Positions 11,101 to 21,048 of a stretch of 64,000 nt of DNA are shown one piece after another. The translations under genes were made by a program, and so were the position numbers. Source of the DNA: Geotrypetes seraphini (taxonomy: Eukaryota; Chordata; Amphibia; Gymnophiona; Dermophiidae); NCBI RefSeq assembly GCF_902459505.1, contig NC_047096.1, positions 3,286,001 to 3,350,000 of the forward strand, read 5' to 3'. Each line of letters begins with the position of its first letter. The stretch's first letter is position 1. The notes below the pieces were generated by a model that was not told the origin of the DNA, did not search any database, and worked only from the letters and a program-made list of their open reading frames with translations.

Positions 11101-12752
11101 AATGGGAGAAGCAGCAGTAAAGGTGGTGGTTATATCTGGCATCAAATGTGTTTCTGAAGCAGCCAGTCTGGTTGGAACCAGCATTTCCAGAATATGCAGA
11201 GGTTCATTGGAGGCCATGGACTGGGACAGAGCAGGTGAAACAGTAAAAGCTCGCGCTAACTCTGGCTTCCTGGAAAGTGGAGTCCCAAATTTTATCACAG
11301 AGAGTGTTTGATTCACAGCACTTCTTTTCTCTGCTGGATTCTCAATCTTGATGGACTTGACAGGTTTTATGCTGGAGTTGTTCAGCGAATTCAAAGTGAA
11401 GGAGGAGTACAGGCCTGAATGAAGATAGTCATTCCGACTCGATGCCCTTGGACAGGATATTGGCGATTTTTCTTTCCCATAGCTCTCCTGGTCCTTACCA
11501 CCATGGCTGATCTCTAGGGCACCCATCTCAGCGTCCCTTTCAACCTGCCCAGCCCCCAGCGACTCCATGTTCAAAATGTCAGGATATGAAACAAACTTGT
11601 ATACAAACTTCTGTCCGTTCACTTTTTTAAGTATGTTCTACAGGAAAAAACAAAACACAAAAATGATCAATGATTTACCATACTCATTATGCCCTATAAG
11701 GCACAAAGTTGCCCTTTATCAGTAAAGCATGTGTAGTTTAAGTTAAAACATAATTGATGCCAAGCTCACAAATGATCATTTTGTAACAATTAACTTGGCT
11801 GATCCAGAACCTGCCTTAGGCATACAATTCCTGCGTGGTTAACTATCGATGCACGCTGTACTGCAAATGGAGTTTGAAAACCAAAACTGTACTGCATTAC
11901 GTGGAGATTAAAGGTCAGGCTAAGGAAAGCCGTCACTCACTAGTTCTCTCACACTTTGTCACCTGTGTCCAAGCAGATGAAATCTTTCAGCTCATGCTTT
12001 GTTGCGGAACTTGGCTTTGTTGCATCAGTTCTTTAATAAAATCTGGCCTCTTGTCACCAGGTTGAACATCTAAATCTTTTTTTCCCTTATCAGCAGAGCG
12101 CTGTTACTCAATACATGCAAGGTGACGGGGCCAGCCATTAAGTGTTTTTTTCCCAGAACAATCCTGCAGCCTTGCACACACTACATCAGTTACTACTTGG
12201 GAGCCTATGAGGAAAATATAAAATACTTTTGTCTTTCCTGAAAATGTTTGGGTATTTTGGTAACACGTAACCTTATATGTTATTGAAGAATCTGTAGATT
12301 TTATTTCTTATGTGTTCTGATATTGTTTTTAAAGAGTGATATGTATTGTTATTTCTTTTTGCCTTATGCATGTTTATATGGAAACCGCTGCAACGCCAGG
12401 CGGTATACAAAGCTTTTTAAATAAATAAATAAAATCAAGTCCACTCAAAATAAGAGATCCCACTCTGTGCATCGTCTCGCTGTCCTATGTCAGCAGAATC
12501 AGAATGCCATAAGATTCAGCCAGGGAAAGGCAAAATATTTATTACCTTTACATAGTAGTATCTCAGTGCTCGGCTCAGTTTATCATAATTCATGCTGGGC
12601 TTGTTCTTCCGGACCCCCCAGAGCCGGGCCACCTCCTCTGCCCGCAGCAGTTTGAATTCCCCATCGTTGGACGTCCAAGAAATCAAGTGCTGGTTCTGAG
12701 GCTCCTTGAGGAGCTGAAGCAGAAACTGCCACAGGGTGACGGTAGAGTCCAT
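8059..12752 (-). CDS. ELK4: ELK4 (SAP-1), ETS-domain SRF accessory factor, complete CDS in four exons
   Basis: Joined coding exons 12546-12752, 10774-11637, 10228-10344 and 8059-8157 give 428 residues, close to human ELK4 (431 from memory). The family binds CCGGAA-type sites next to serum response factor and activates immediate-early genes after MAP-kinase phosphorylation in the nucleus. Seen here: an ETS domain at about residues 5-86 (starts [11 protein letters not shown], contains [10 protein letters not shown]), an SRF-binding B-box near 136-156 ([19 protein letters not shown]), a sumoylation-type IKIE near 165-168, a D-domain with APTL-like and [13 protein letters not shown] motifs near the end of exon 3, and the C-box [13 protein letters not shown] with Ser-Pro sites at about 378 and 384. 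All junctions are GT-AG and phase 0. ATG at 12752 was preferred over the ATG-like codon at 12767 because the family starts MDS and the splice acceptor falls between them. The C-box separates ELK4 from other ETS genes; identity is very secure. Confidence 0.97.
8235..9525. mobile_element. Large palindromic nonautonomous DNA element in ELK4 intron 4
   Basis: The two halves mirror each other: CTGCCCACTCCCTCCTGCC units on the left (8590-8730) pair with GGAGGGAGGGGGCATCCCTC-type units on the right (9040-9170). A short perfect hairpin (CACAGATATTGTGCGTG...) lies at 8490-8545. The ends are GGGCTAATCG.. and ..CATCTAGCCC, similar to the GGGCTAGATTCACTAA element at 34381. Boundaries are approximate. Confidence 0.6.
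9530..10227. other. ELK4 intron 4, nonrepetitive part
   Basis: No repeat recognised. A splice-acceptor-like TTTTTTCAG at about 9888 on the minus strand is followed by an open stretch ending in TAG, and AATAAA occurs near 9590, so a minor terminal exon is conceivable. No family match was recognised. Confidence 0.35.
10228..10344 (-). CDS. ELK4: ELK4 exon 4: C-box transactivation domain
   Basis: This 117-base exon is flanked by acceptor CTTTCAG and donor CAG|GTATGT and encodes 39 residues beginning [17 protein letters not shown] and ending QGANTLFQ. It carries the FW docking pair and the Ser-Pro phosphoacceptors that ERK and p38 target in the ternary complex factors. It matches human ELK4 almost residue for residue and is phase 0 on both sides. 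Confidence 0.95.
10774..11637 (-). CDS. ELK4: ELK4 exon 3: end of ETS domain, B-box and D-domain
   Basis: The acceptor CCTGTAG precedes AACATACTTAAAAAAG ([15 protein letters not shown]), which completes the winged-helix domain. The exon is 864 bases (288 codons) and holds the SRF-binding B-box and the D-type MAP-kinase docking region, ending ...[11 protein letters not shown] with donor CAG|GTTTGT at 10774/10773. Reading through the donor adds only about a dozen codons ([12 protein letters not shown]) before a stop. Human ELK4 has an isoform made the same way, by reading into this intron, so a short isoform is possible here. Confidence 0.96.
11638..12280. other. ELK4 intron 2, nonrepetitive part
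   Basis: No exon or repeat seen beyond the flanking splice signals. Confidence 0.4.
12290..12435 (+). mobile_element. L2-like LINE 3' tail
   Basis: Ends GGCGGTATACAAAGC then (AAATA)n. The GGCGGTATA-type tail recurs in L2-like fragments across the window. Confidence 0.55.
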
Positions 12753-12761
12753 AGCAAGAAG
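12546..12761 (-). CDS. ELK4: ELK4 exon 2: start codon and most of the ETS domain
   Basis: The acceptor reads ...GAATTGCAG, then nine untranslated bases, then ATG at 12752. The exon encodes residues 1-69 (DNA-recognition helix region [27 protein letters not shown] split below 20: key residues R, R and Y of the RALRYYY motif are present) and stops at YYYVK with donor AAG|GTAATA at 12546/12545. The polypyrimidine tract (CCCCCTCCCCCCTCTCC type) is intact. A foldback element begins only about 60 bases upstream of this acceptor, in intron 1. Confidence 0.96.
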
Positions 12762-12821
12762 CTGCAATTCAAACGGAGAGGGGGGAGGGGGTCACACACG
12801 TCAGCAAACTATCAAAACAGA

Positions 12822-14740
12822 GGCCCCGATTCACTAAAGTCAGCGATCGTCGCTAAACCTGTTTTCACAGGTTTAGCGACAATCACTGCTACTCACCCGA
12901 TTCACTAAACGACCCACCGAATATTTTCCGATCTGAACCACCCATGCAAAATAGCCAAGCAATTGATTCACTAACATTTGCTGGGCTATTTTGAATCGTG
13001 TTTTACTATCCTAAAACCCTCCCTCTCCAAACCCAAAAAATGGCAGGAAAGATGCCCCCCCCCCCGGCCGAACCGCCCCCCAAACTTAGATATGGCAGGA
13101 AGGATGCCCACTCTCTCTTGCCATCGGGACTCCCCCACCGCCGTCGCCCCCCGGCCTAGCTCACCCTCCAGTACCTTTACATCGGGAGCATGAGGGGTGC
13201 CTCTCCTGCTCTTCTGGCCAGCTCCTGCGCAATGTCGGCCTTAGGCCCCGCCCTGGTGCATCATATGATACACGGGGAGGGGCCTAAGGCCCTGATTCGC
13301 TCGGGCGCCTCGGGCTCCTCCCTGAGGCACCTGAGCCAATCAGGGACTTCCTTAGCCTCCTCCCTAAGGTGGATTAAAAACGGGCTGGAGCAAAGGAAAC
13401 AGAGAGTGGGGGTAAATGGCCAATACTCGGACTGGAAGAGCGTCACCAGTGGGATACCACAGTGCTCAGCGCTTGGACCCCGTGCTCTTCAACATCTTTA
13501 TAAATGATCTGGACATTGGTACGACGAGTGAGGTGATTAAATTTGCGGATGATATGAAGTTATTCAGAGTAGTGAAGACACAGGGGGATTGCGAAGATCT
13601 GCAACGTGACATAATCGAGGAATGGACATCGACATGGCAGATGAGGTTCAACGTGGATAAGTGTAAAGTGATGCATATCAGTAACAAAAATCTTATGCAC
13701 GAATACAGGATGTCTGGGGCAGTACTTAGAGAGACATCCAAGGAAAGAGACTTGGGAGTTCTGATTGACAAGTCAATGAAGCCATCTGCACAATGCACGT
13801 TAGCGGCGAAAAGGGCGAACAGAATGCTAGGAATGATAAAGAAGGGGATCACGAACAGATCGGAGAAGGTTATCATGCCGCTGTATCGGGCCATGGTGCG
13901 CCCTCACCTGGAGTACTGCATCCAGCACTGGTCACCGTACATGAAGAAGGAACGGTACTTCTCGAAAGGGTCCAGAGAAGAGAGACTAAAATGGTTAAGG
14001 GGCTGCAGGAGTTGCCGTACAGTGAGAGATTGGAGAAACCGGGCCTCTTTTCCCTTGAAAAGAGGAGACTGAGAGGGGATATGATCAAAACATTCAAAAT
14101 ACTGAAGGGAATAGACTTAGCAGATAAAGACAGATTGTTCACCCTGTCCAAGGGAGAGAGAACGAGAGGGCACTCTCTAAAATTGAAAGGTGATAGATTC
14201 CGTAGAAACGTAAGGAAGTTCTTCTTCACCCAGAGAGTGGTAGAAAACTGGAACGCTCTTCCAGAGTCTGTTATAGGGCAAAACACCCTCCAGGGATTCA
14301 AGACAAAGTTCCTGCTAAACAGGTGAGGCTGGACTCATTTAGAGCACTGGTCTTTGACCTGGGGGCCGCCGCGTGAGCGGCAATTCTTATGTAAATTTCT
14401 GATTGGCTCAGGTGCTTCAGGGAGAAGCCCGAGGCGCCCGAGCCAATCAGGGCCTTAGGTCCTTCCCCGTGCATTATATGATGTACCATGGCGGGGCCTA
14501 AGGCCAACATTGCGCAGGAGCTGGCCGGAGGAGCATCCCTTCTGCTCCCAACATAAAGGTACTGGGGGTAGCGTGGGCTGGGCCAGGCAGACGGCAGGTG
14601 GGGCCGATGGCAGGAGGAAGTGGGCATCCTTCCTGCCATATTCGCACGGGAGAGGTGGGAGCGTCTGGTGGCAGGAGGGAATGGCCATCTCTCCTACCAT
14701 TTTTTTGGGTTTGGGGAGGGTGGAGTGCTTTTTTTTTTGT
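12822..14740. mobile_element. Foldback DNA element in ELK4 intron 1, split by a CR1 insertion
   Basis: Left arm 13005-13345 and right arm 14400-14735 are inverted copies (CCAAACCCAAAAAATGGCAG against ATTTTTTTGGGTTTGGGG; GGCCTTAGGCCCCGCC against GGGGCCTAAGGCC; GAGCCAATCAGGG against TGATTGGCTCAGG). The left end GGCCCCGATTCACTAAAG starts 60 bases from the ELK4 exon 2 acceptor; the right outer end is missing. No transposase present. Confidence 0.7.
13365..14392 (+). mobile_element. CR1-like LINE, 5'-truncated, inserted in the foldback element
   Basis: Encodes the reverse-transcriptase C-terminal part: LFNIFINDLDIGTTSEV, KFADDMKLF (catalytic FADD motif), MRPHLEY-type VRPHLEYCIQHWSP, ERLKW/SLEKRRLRGDMIKTFKI. 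A frame change near 13975-14050 splits the product. The 3' end is GAGCGGCAATTCTTATG, lacking most of the usual GGACTGCTGGGCACGATGG block. It lies at the hairpin centre, so it is younger than the palindrome. Confidence 0.85.
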
Positions 14741-14759
14741 TTATTGGCCAGGTCAGTCC

Positions 14760-15500
14760 AAGAAACTTTCCCTCCAAAAAATAAAATTTATTGACCAGAC
14801 TGCCCCATTCTCAATCAGGTCCATGAACCCACTATATAGTATGTAAATACACACTACAGACCTCACATCATACCCTGAAGAAAGCCACAGCATGATGGCT
14901 GAAATGTCGGTTCTTTCTACACAGATGTGGCGAGACCCAGAAACCTGCTACAATTCTGGCTTGTTTGTTCCTGTTGCAACTTCTACACAGATGTTATTAA
15001 GTTTTTAAATCAATCCCTGCCCCCACCCCAAAAAAAAAAAAAAAAGAAGTTAAAGCCTCCAATAATCAATTAAAACCAGAAACAGAAAACTTTTCAGAAT
15101 GGAAACTGCACCATTTTGACAATCTTAGTCCCAGATCAAGGTCCAAACCATTCTCTGTTTATTTTCACGTTCCAATTTAATGTCCTGTCAATCATTGAGA
15201 AAGCTGGTCAGCTCCCTAATCAATTTACTGGAAATAATAACATTAAAAAAAAAAAAATAAAACAGTCCTTTGCTCCATTAAATTATAAATGTTCCGCTGA
15301 AGTGCAATGACAATGATTTTAAAACCCCTTTTTGTATTTTAAAGGGTCAATGTGTCTCTTGATTAAGAAATGTCAGTTCAGAAGTTAGAGGGAAATTCAT
15401 CAAACCTTTCTCACCCTTTCCACTCCTACTCTAACCGCCTGGACATTCTGGTGATTCTGCCTGTGGTTTCCTGCTGGGAAAACGGTCTTTATTGTGCATC
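14760..15500. other. ELK4 intron 1, unassigned with simple A tracts
   Basis: Poly-A tracts at about 15029 and 15245. TACCCTGAAGAAAGCCACAG at 14872 looks like an interspersed repeat but was not classified. Confidence 0.35.
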
Positions 15501-15504
15501 TACA

Positions 15505-15730
15505 GAGTAGTGCTGCCTGATTCGTGATTCGACGATTCACTTCAGGTGAATCGATTCGAATTGAACTCACCGATTCACCGGCCCCCTTGCTAGAGACCCG
15601 TTCGGGCTTTCCCTCTGCCACCGAAATACTTCCATCTAATGTAACTTCTGGTTTTGCGAAACTGGAAGTTACATCAGAAGCAAGGACTCCGGTGGCAGAG
15701 GGAAAGCGACAGCAACAAGGTGATTTTTAA
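15505..15730. repeat. Short foldback repeat
   Basis: CTTTCCCTCTGCCACCG at about 15607 is mirrored by CGGTGGCAGAGGGAAAG at about 15690, with TAACTTCTGGTTT / AAACTGGAAGTTA around the loop. It probably derives from a MITE. Confidence 0.6.
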
Positions 15731-16069
15731 TTGGTTGGCATTAGATAGATGCCCGTGCCTCATCTTCCTGCATGCACGCTCATGCAAACGTCCCTGATCT
15801 GCCACCTGCATGCACCGCTCTTGCTGTGCTGCTGTGACCCTGGGCATTGCCTTAGATTGCGAGCCCACCAGGACAGATGGGGAGAATTGTAAACCGCTTA
15901 GATGGGTGACATATCAATACCTAAACCATCATGTTTCTACTAAGTGCCCAGAATATGGTATTTACATTTGCATGCCCAGGATAAGAAAGGCGGACTGCCG
16001 TCCCTTGTGATTCTGTGCACCAAGAATTTGTTCCAGAGAGAAAGGTGTGGGCATAAAGTTAGGGAGGAC

Positions 16070-16125
16070 CATTTAGCCCTGATGAATATGCATGAAAGAG
16101 ATTTGCATCTCATGCAAATCAGACA
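16070..16125. repeat. MITE-like fragment with octamer motifs beside the ELK4 start region
   Basis: GATGAATATGCATGAAAGAG and GATTTGCATCTCATGCAAAT match the core of the hAT MITEs in the window. It holds two ATTTGCAT/ATGCAAAT octamers in opposite orientation, right at the edge of the CpG island. Confidence 0.5.
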
Positions 16126-16129
16126 GCGC

Positions 16130-16520
16130 GGTGCCCGCCCCGGAGGGCTCTCGCCTCTGCAAAGCCGCCTCGTGCGCGCCAACTCCGGGGCACCGCCTCA
16201 CCTCTCCGTGCGCTCGGGCCTGGGACTCTCAGCGGGCGGGTCCCCCGGCGCTGCCCATCCTCCTCCGGCCGGGGGCGGGGAGGGACCCGGAGCCCTCTCG
16301 GCTCCAGCTGTGCTTGGAGAAGAGGCGTCGAGGAGTTCCGGCGCTTGCGTGCGTCGGCGCTCTATGATGACGTCAGAGTCGCGCGCACGTCGGCGGCCAT
16401 CGCGGTAGTTTCCTTTTTACAGCCCCCTGTTGCAACTGGAGTCAGTTTGGTGACTCGGGAGGGGGGGGCGGGTTCGGGGCTTAGCGACTTCGGAGGGCAG
16501 GTCATTTCCCTTCACACGAC
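16130..16520 (-). promoter_or_regulatory. ELK4: ELK4 CpG-rich start region with candidate noncoding exon 1
   Basis: Base composition turns sharply CpG-rich here, on the 5' side of ELK4. A candidate first-exon donor GAGAG|GTGAGG lies at 16202/16201 on the minus strand, consistent with a noncoding first exon before the ATG exon. The region contains a palindromic cAMP response element, an ETS-type TTCCGG and a YY1-like GCGGCCAT (16393-16400). The exact start site cannot be read from sequence. Confidence 0.7.
16368..16375. promoter_or_regulatory. Consensus CRE, TGACGTCA
   Basis: This perfect palindromic CREB/ATF site sits inside the ELK4 CpG island. An ETS-type TTCCGG at 16336-16341, about 30 bases away, would fit feedback by ETS factors, which is an inference only. 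Confidence 0.6.
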
Positions 16521-16562
16521 GAGCCTCCGAGAGCATTCCCAGGTGATCTAAATGCGCCCAAT

Positions 16563-17035
16563 CGTAGCTCACGTTCCTGCTGCGAGACTTAAAGGAGGGG
16601 GGGGGAGGAGACTCCTTCCTGCAGCTGATTGGCCTGGCTGACTTACGTACGACCTATCGGAGAAAGGAGGCGGGGCGTAGCTCACGTTCATGCTGCGAGA
16701 CTTAAAGTAGAGCCGAGAAAAGGAGGGGGGGGGGAGGAGACTCCTTCCTGCAGCTGATTGGCCTGGCTGACTTACGTACGACCTATCGGAGAAAGGAGGC
16801 GGGGCGTAGCTCACGTTCATGCTGCGAGACTTAAAGTAGAGCCGAGAAAAGGAGAGGGGAGGAGACTCCTTCCTGCAGCTGATTGGCCTGGCTGACCTAC
16901 ATACCACCTATCGGAGAAAGGAGGCGTATCCCAAGATCATGCTGCGAGACTTAAAGGAGAGCCACGAAAGGGTGGGGGGAGGTTTGGCAGATTCCTCCCT
17001 GCATCTGATTGGTCTGGTTGAAAGGAGGCGGGGCA
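16563..17035. repeat. Four-copy tandem array of a CCAAT/GC-box promoter module upstream of ELK4
   Basis: Four diverged copies begin at about 16563, 16676, 16805 and 16925. Each carries GCTGCGAGACTTAAAG, an inverted CCAAT (CTGATTGG at 16625, 16754, 16879 and 17005, so 125-129 bases apart), and most end in GGAGGCGGGGC, a GC box. The inner copies also hold an ACGTACG core. Read along ELK4 the motif is GGCCAATCAG, the NF-Y orientation. The spacing and repeated motifs suggest duplication of a proximal promoter unit. Confidence 0.8.
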
Positions 17036-17039
17036 TTCC

Positions 17040-17690
17040 TGCTCCGAAGAGAGAGAGAGGGAGCCTGGGGAAGCAAAAGAAGGAGAGGGGAAAGGAAGGG
17101 AAGGGGTTTTCGATTTCATTCCTAGCACAAGGCACGTGACACCCAGCTGTAGTTATTGCAAGGCAAAAGTAATATATTACATAATGGCTCCCCAATAACC
17201 TGAGGCTTTTTTCTTTTGCCATAGTAGGTGTCTGGAGTGACAGTAGTTTTAGCAAATTGTTGAAGTGGAAAGTGTTTAAGTGTTGATTGTCATATCCCAA
17301 AGTTAACATATTACAGTTAATAAGTTCAATATAAAACACTTTTTTCTACTTTTGTTGCCCTTCTTTTCCTTATGTATACAGGTGTTTAACTGCACTCTGT
17401 TTGCCTTATCTGACCCTAGTTTACAGCCAATAAAGTGCACTGGGTTTTCACTGGGTGGCATGGATTTCATACATATTTTTGTGGACCCACAGATGTAAAA
17501 AAAGCCTTGCATAGACTCCACAGCATATTTACATTTAAATCCATAGGGGGGAAAAAAGCTGTCAGCTATCTGATTTCTTATAGTCTTGTCTTTTTCCTGC
17601 AGAGCAAAGCAGTATATTATGTTAATATATCAAATAGAATGCAAAGACGTGTGCAGAAGACTGAAGGCTCAGCATAACAGCAGGTCTTTA
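17040..17690. other. Unassigned AT-rich stretch upstream of ELK4
   Basis: No recognisable feature. Confidence 0.35.
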
Positions 17691-17694
17691 ATGC

Positions 17695-17850
17695 CAGATT
17701 GGAGGAGGCTTAAATTATTTATTATTATTTATTTATATACCACTTATATCCTAAGTGGTTTACATTGAGGTACTTTATCATATCTCCCTATCCTGGAGCA
17801 ATAAGGGGATTAAGTGACTTGCCCAGGGTCACAAGGAGCAGTTTATTCTT
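17695..17850. repeat. L2/MIR-like repeat
   Basis: TTATATACCACTTATATCC followed by GATTAAGTGACTTGCCCAGG and GTCACAAGGAGCAG. The latter block resembles the MIR/L2 core and recurs at 43845, 44640 and 44970. Confidence 0.6.
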
Positions 17851-17859
17851 CTGAGGTCA

Positions 17860-18540
17860 CCTTGACGAAACTTCATGTGTGCTTCTTCTCTTAACTGCCA
17901 GCACATAAACCCACAACTTTTTTCCCTGAACGAGTCCAAAACAAAACTACTTTGGCTCGGCCCAACATTAGATCATTTACCCACCTCCATCCCATTACCT
18001 TCTGGACCCACTCTTCAGCTTGAGTTTTCAAGCAAAGTCCTAGGCATCGTCATAGACTCCTCTCTCTCCTTCAACGATCACCTCAACTCTTTGATAAAAA
18101 AAATGCTTCTTTTGCCTTCATATGTTGAGGAAGGTGAGATCCTGCTTTCATCATTCTCACTTTACTGTCCTCATTCAATCTACTATCCTCTCTAGACTGG
18201 ATTACTGCAATTCCATCTATATAAGCCTTACTAAGAAAAACCTCCATAGACTTCAGCTAATTCAGAACGCCGCGGCTAAGCTTATTTTCGCAAAAAGCAA
18301 GTTCGATCATGTCTCCCCACTCTTCTCCAAGCTTCACTGGCTCCCAGTATACTCCAGAGTCCTCTTTAAATGTGCCTGCTTAGCCTTCAAGATCCTACAT
18401 GGCATCCTTCCTCCCGTTATCCCACTCTTTTGGAATTCCTCAAAACCACACTCCACCAGACCCTCCCAAAAACTGAAACTATCATTCTGCGCTTGTGGAG
18501 ATGGCGCGGTATACAAACCTAAGGTTTAGTTTAGTTTAGT
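17860..18540 (+). mobile_element. L2-like LINE ORF2 C-terminal fragment with (TTTAG)n tail
   Basis: Translation in two frames gives SLNESKTKLLWLGPTL, LGIVIDSSLSFNDHLNS, SRLDYCNSIYISLT, LQLIQNAAAKLIF and LHWLPVYSRVLFK, the standard L2/Rex-type C-terminal block. A frame break lies near 18110-18130. It ends GGCGCGGTATACAAACC then TTTAG repeats. Confidence 0.85.
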
Positions 18541-19825
18541 TCCACAAAGAACATAGGTGGGGGAAAAAAGTAGAACTGATGCTCTGGAATAGCTTAATTA
18601 TTAAAAGCTGCACGGATGCACATAGGCTGAGCACAGCTGTACTGGCTCTCGGATCTGAATGACTGGAATGCTATTTTGTGCATAAATGTTCATAATGCTA
18701 ATTTTATGCTTAGAATAATATTCCTCATACTTCAAAACACTTTGTAAAAATATAACATTTGAATAAAATAAAACACAAGCAACAACTGTGTTGTGATAGT
18801 CCTCAGTTATTATTACATTACAACCGCTAGTCTACGTATATATGTACTAAAGAGGCAATATGTTTATTATTACACCCTTATTTTAACTAGGCATTCAAGC
18901 TTTTGCCTAATAACATCCCTGTGCTCCCTTCTATAAACATAACAAAACTACACGACTTATCTGTGAGTTGCAATAATCAAATGAAATAACAGTGCTCCTA
19001 AGTGGTGACCCAGTTTGTAACTTCCTCAGGAGCCAATATTTCATGACGTCTGTACTTTAAGCACTTACTGTCATAAAGGATTATATGTCTAAGGGTGCTT
19101 CATTTTTAGATAAGTTTCCCAAGTTTAGTTGAGCAAGCCTGCATTTCAAGACCATATTTGTAAGAAATAACAAGCAGTCAATAATATTCCAGCAGGTAGA
19201 TGTGTGTGCATACAACTCCTGGAGCTCAGTCCTGTGCACTCTTCCAGCTGCCACTAGTGGAGACCTATGTATGCACACATCTGGTGAGCTTTCCTAGGTT
19301 AGCACACAAGTTTTGTGCAGGGTCTGTTTGCATACAGTTTGATCGCTGCATAGGCAAGCAAAGATTTTGTTAACTTTATAACTAGTCGAGAACACATCTT
19401 TGCAGTGATAGACCATGAATGGTTTTCTGTATTCTGTATGAAAGTAGTGTACTATCCTATTTTAATGGCGTTCCTTTTTTATTTGATATATTTGATTGTA
19501 AACCGCCTTGAATTGTTGCTCTCTCTTCTGTAAGTTAGCCAGTCTGCTGCTGGAAGACACTGCCTATCGTCTTTGACAGATAAACACCATCTCTGCACAG
19601 TAGCCCTTAGAAAATCATCCCATGGTCTAGGAAGCTGAAATGGTACCTGCACGTGGATGGTGTCTCCAGAATACGGGATGCACTACCTTGGCCTTCAGCC
19701 TCTTCGGAAAGATTGAAGAGAACATTGTGTACTTACCTGCTTCACCCTCTCTCCAGAGCCATTTGGGTGGTACTTGACATCATTTCTACCAACAGGGATG
19801 AAGAACACTGGGTACCATTAATAAC
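18541..19825. other. Unassigned intergenic stretch
   Basis: No gene or clear repeat, apart from a TTGTAAACCGCCTTGAATTG L2-like snippet at about 19495. Confidence 0.4.
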
Positions 19826-19833
19826 ATCTTTAG

Positions 19834-20158
19834 GGGGTCCTTTTATTAAAGTGTGCTAACTGATTTAGCGCCTGCTAAATGCTAAGATGCCCATAGGAAT
19901 ATAATGGATGTTTTAGCATTTAGCACGTTAGTCCAGTGATTCCCAACCCTGTCCTGGAGGAACACCAGGCCAATCGGGTTTTCAGGCTAGCCCTAATGAA
20001 TATGTATGAGAGAGATTTGCATATGATGGAAGTGATAGGCATGCAAATTTGCTTCATGCATATTCATTAGGGCTAGCCTGAAAACCCAATTGGCCTGGTG
20101 TTCCTCCAGGACAGGGTTGGGAACCACTGCGTTAGTCCACCTTAATAAAAGGACCCCT
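19834..20158. mobile_element. MITE with GGGGTCCTTTTATTAA ends, interrupted by a hAT MITE
   Basis: Left GGGGTCCTTTTATTAAAGTG and right CACCTTAATAAAAGGACCCC are inverted, flanked by TTAG on both sides (target TTA or TTAG, Harbinger-like). The inner body TTAGCGCCTGCTAAATGC is GC/TA patterned. The hAT MITE at 19934-20129 sits inside. Confidence 0.75.
19934..20129. mobile_element. hAT-type palindromic MITE with perfect 8-bp target duplication
   Basis: Ends CAGTGATTCCCAACCCTG / CAGGGTTGGGAACCACTG, flanked by CGTTAGTC at 19926-19933 and 20130-20137. It is nested in the previous element. Confidence 0.92.
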
Positions 20159-20304
20159 TAGTGTAGCTTATTAATTTGTATTCCACCTAAACTACGTAAA
20201 TAACACTATGTCCACACAAAAAAATACAGTGACAAATTATGATAAGAAAATACAATATCCATACAAAAAAATTTCACAACCAATAGCACACAGAACATCT
20301 ATGG

Positions 20305-20496
20305 CAGGGGTCTCAAAGTCCCTCCTCGAGAGTTGCAATCCAGTCAGATTTTCAGGATTTCCCTAATGAATATGCATGAGATCTATTAGCATACAATGAA
20401 AGCAGTGCAAGCAAATAGATCTCATGCATATTCATTAGGGAAATCCTGAAAACCCGACTGGATTGCGGCTCTCAAGGAGGGACTTTGAGATCCCTG
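20305..20496. mobile_element. hAT-type palindromic MITE with perfect 8-bp target duplication
   Basis: Ends CAGGGGTCTCAAAGTCCCTC and its near-complement, flanked by ATCTATGG on both sides (20297-20304, 20497-20504). Core contains ATGAATATGCATGAGATC in both orientations. Confidence 0.92.
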
Positions 20497-20761
20497 ATCT
20501 ATGGATATAGACAATTGAGAAAAGCAAGTGAAAAACACCTACTAGCAACAAATCTACACCATAATTCAAACTTTCTACAACTAAGAATACTGTATACATG
20601 AAAGCCTCATATTACATTTGCAAAAACTTTAGCAAATAACTTTCTAAACATTGTTGTACCTGAAGGTTTCCTCATATCAGTAGGAAGCTTATTCCAAGCC
20701 ATTGGACTAGCGACAGAAAAATAACCTTTTCATGTACCCTCAAATATATTTTCCTTAAGGC

Positions 20762-21048
20762 TGGGATAAACCTCGCCTGACCCCTGATTTTTTGGCATTT
20801 CGGAAAAGTTTGAAAACCTATTTTTTTCGACTTGCCTTTTCAAATTTGGTTACTTTGTAATCTTGTAATTGCTTGGCTTTTTATTTTAAGGCACATGTGT
20901 AAATTGTTTATTATATGCTGTTATTTTAATAATCTGCTATGTTCTCTTTTATTATGGATGTAATATTTTGTTTTAATTATGTATCATTGTTATCTGCATA
21001 GATGGTTGATATGCGGGCTACAAGTGTTTTAAATAAATAAACAAATGA
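20762..21048 (+). mobile_element. L2-like LINE 3' tail inserted in the minus-strand L2
   Basis: Encodes HFGKV/FRKSLKTYFFRLAF-like residues and ends GCGGGCTACAAGTGTTTT then (AAATA)n. It faces opposite to its host element. Confidence 0.65.

Noticed and set aside
12753-12767. ELK4 start five codons upstream (MQLLA)
   Set aside because: That ATG-like codon lies 5' of the exon 2 splice acceptor, and the family begins MDS.
15944-16551. Plus-strand frames of 68-154 codons across the ELK4 CpG island
   Set aside because: GC-rich promoter sequence is poor in stops in every frame, and no domain or conserved start is visible. A divergent gene is not supported.
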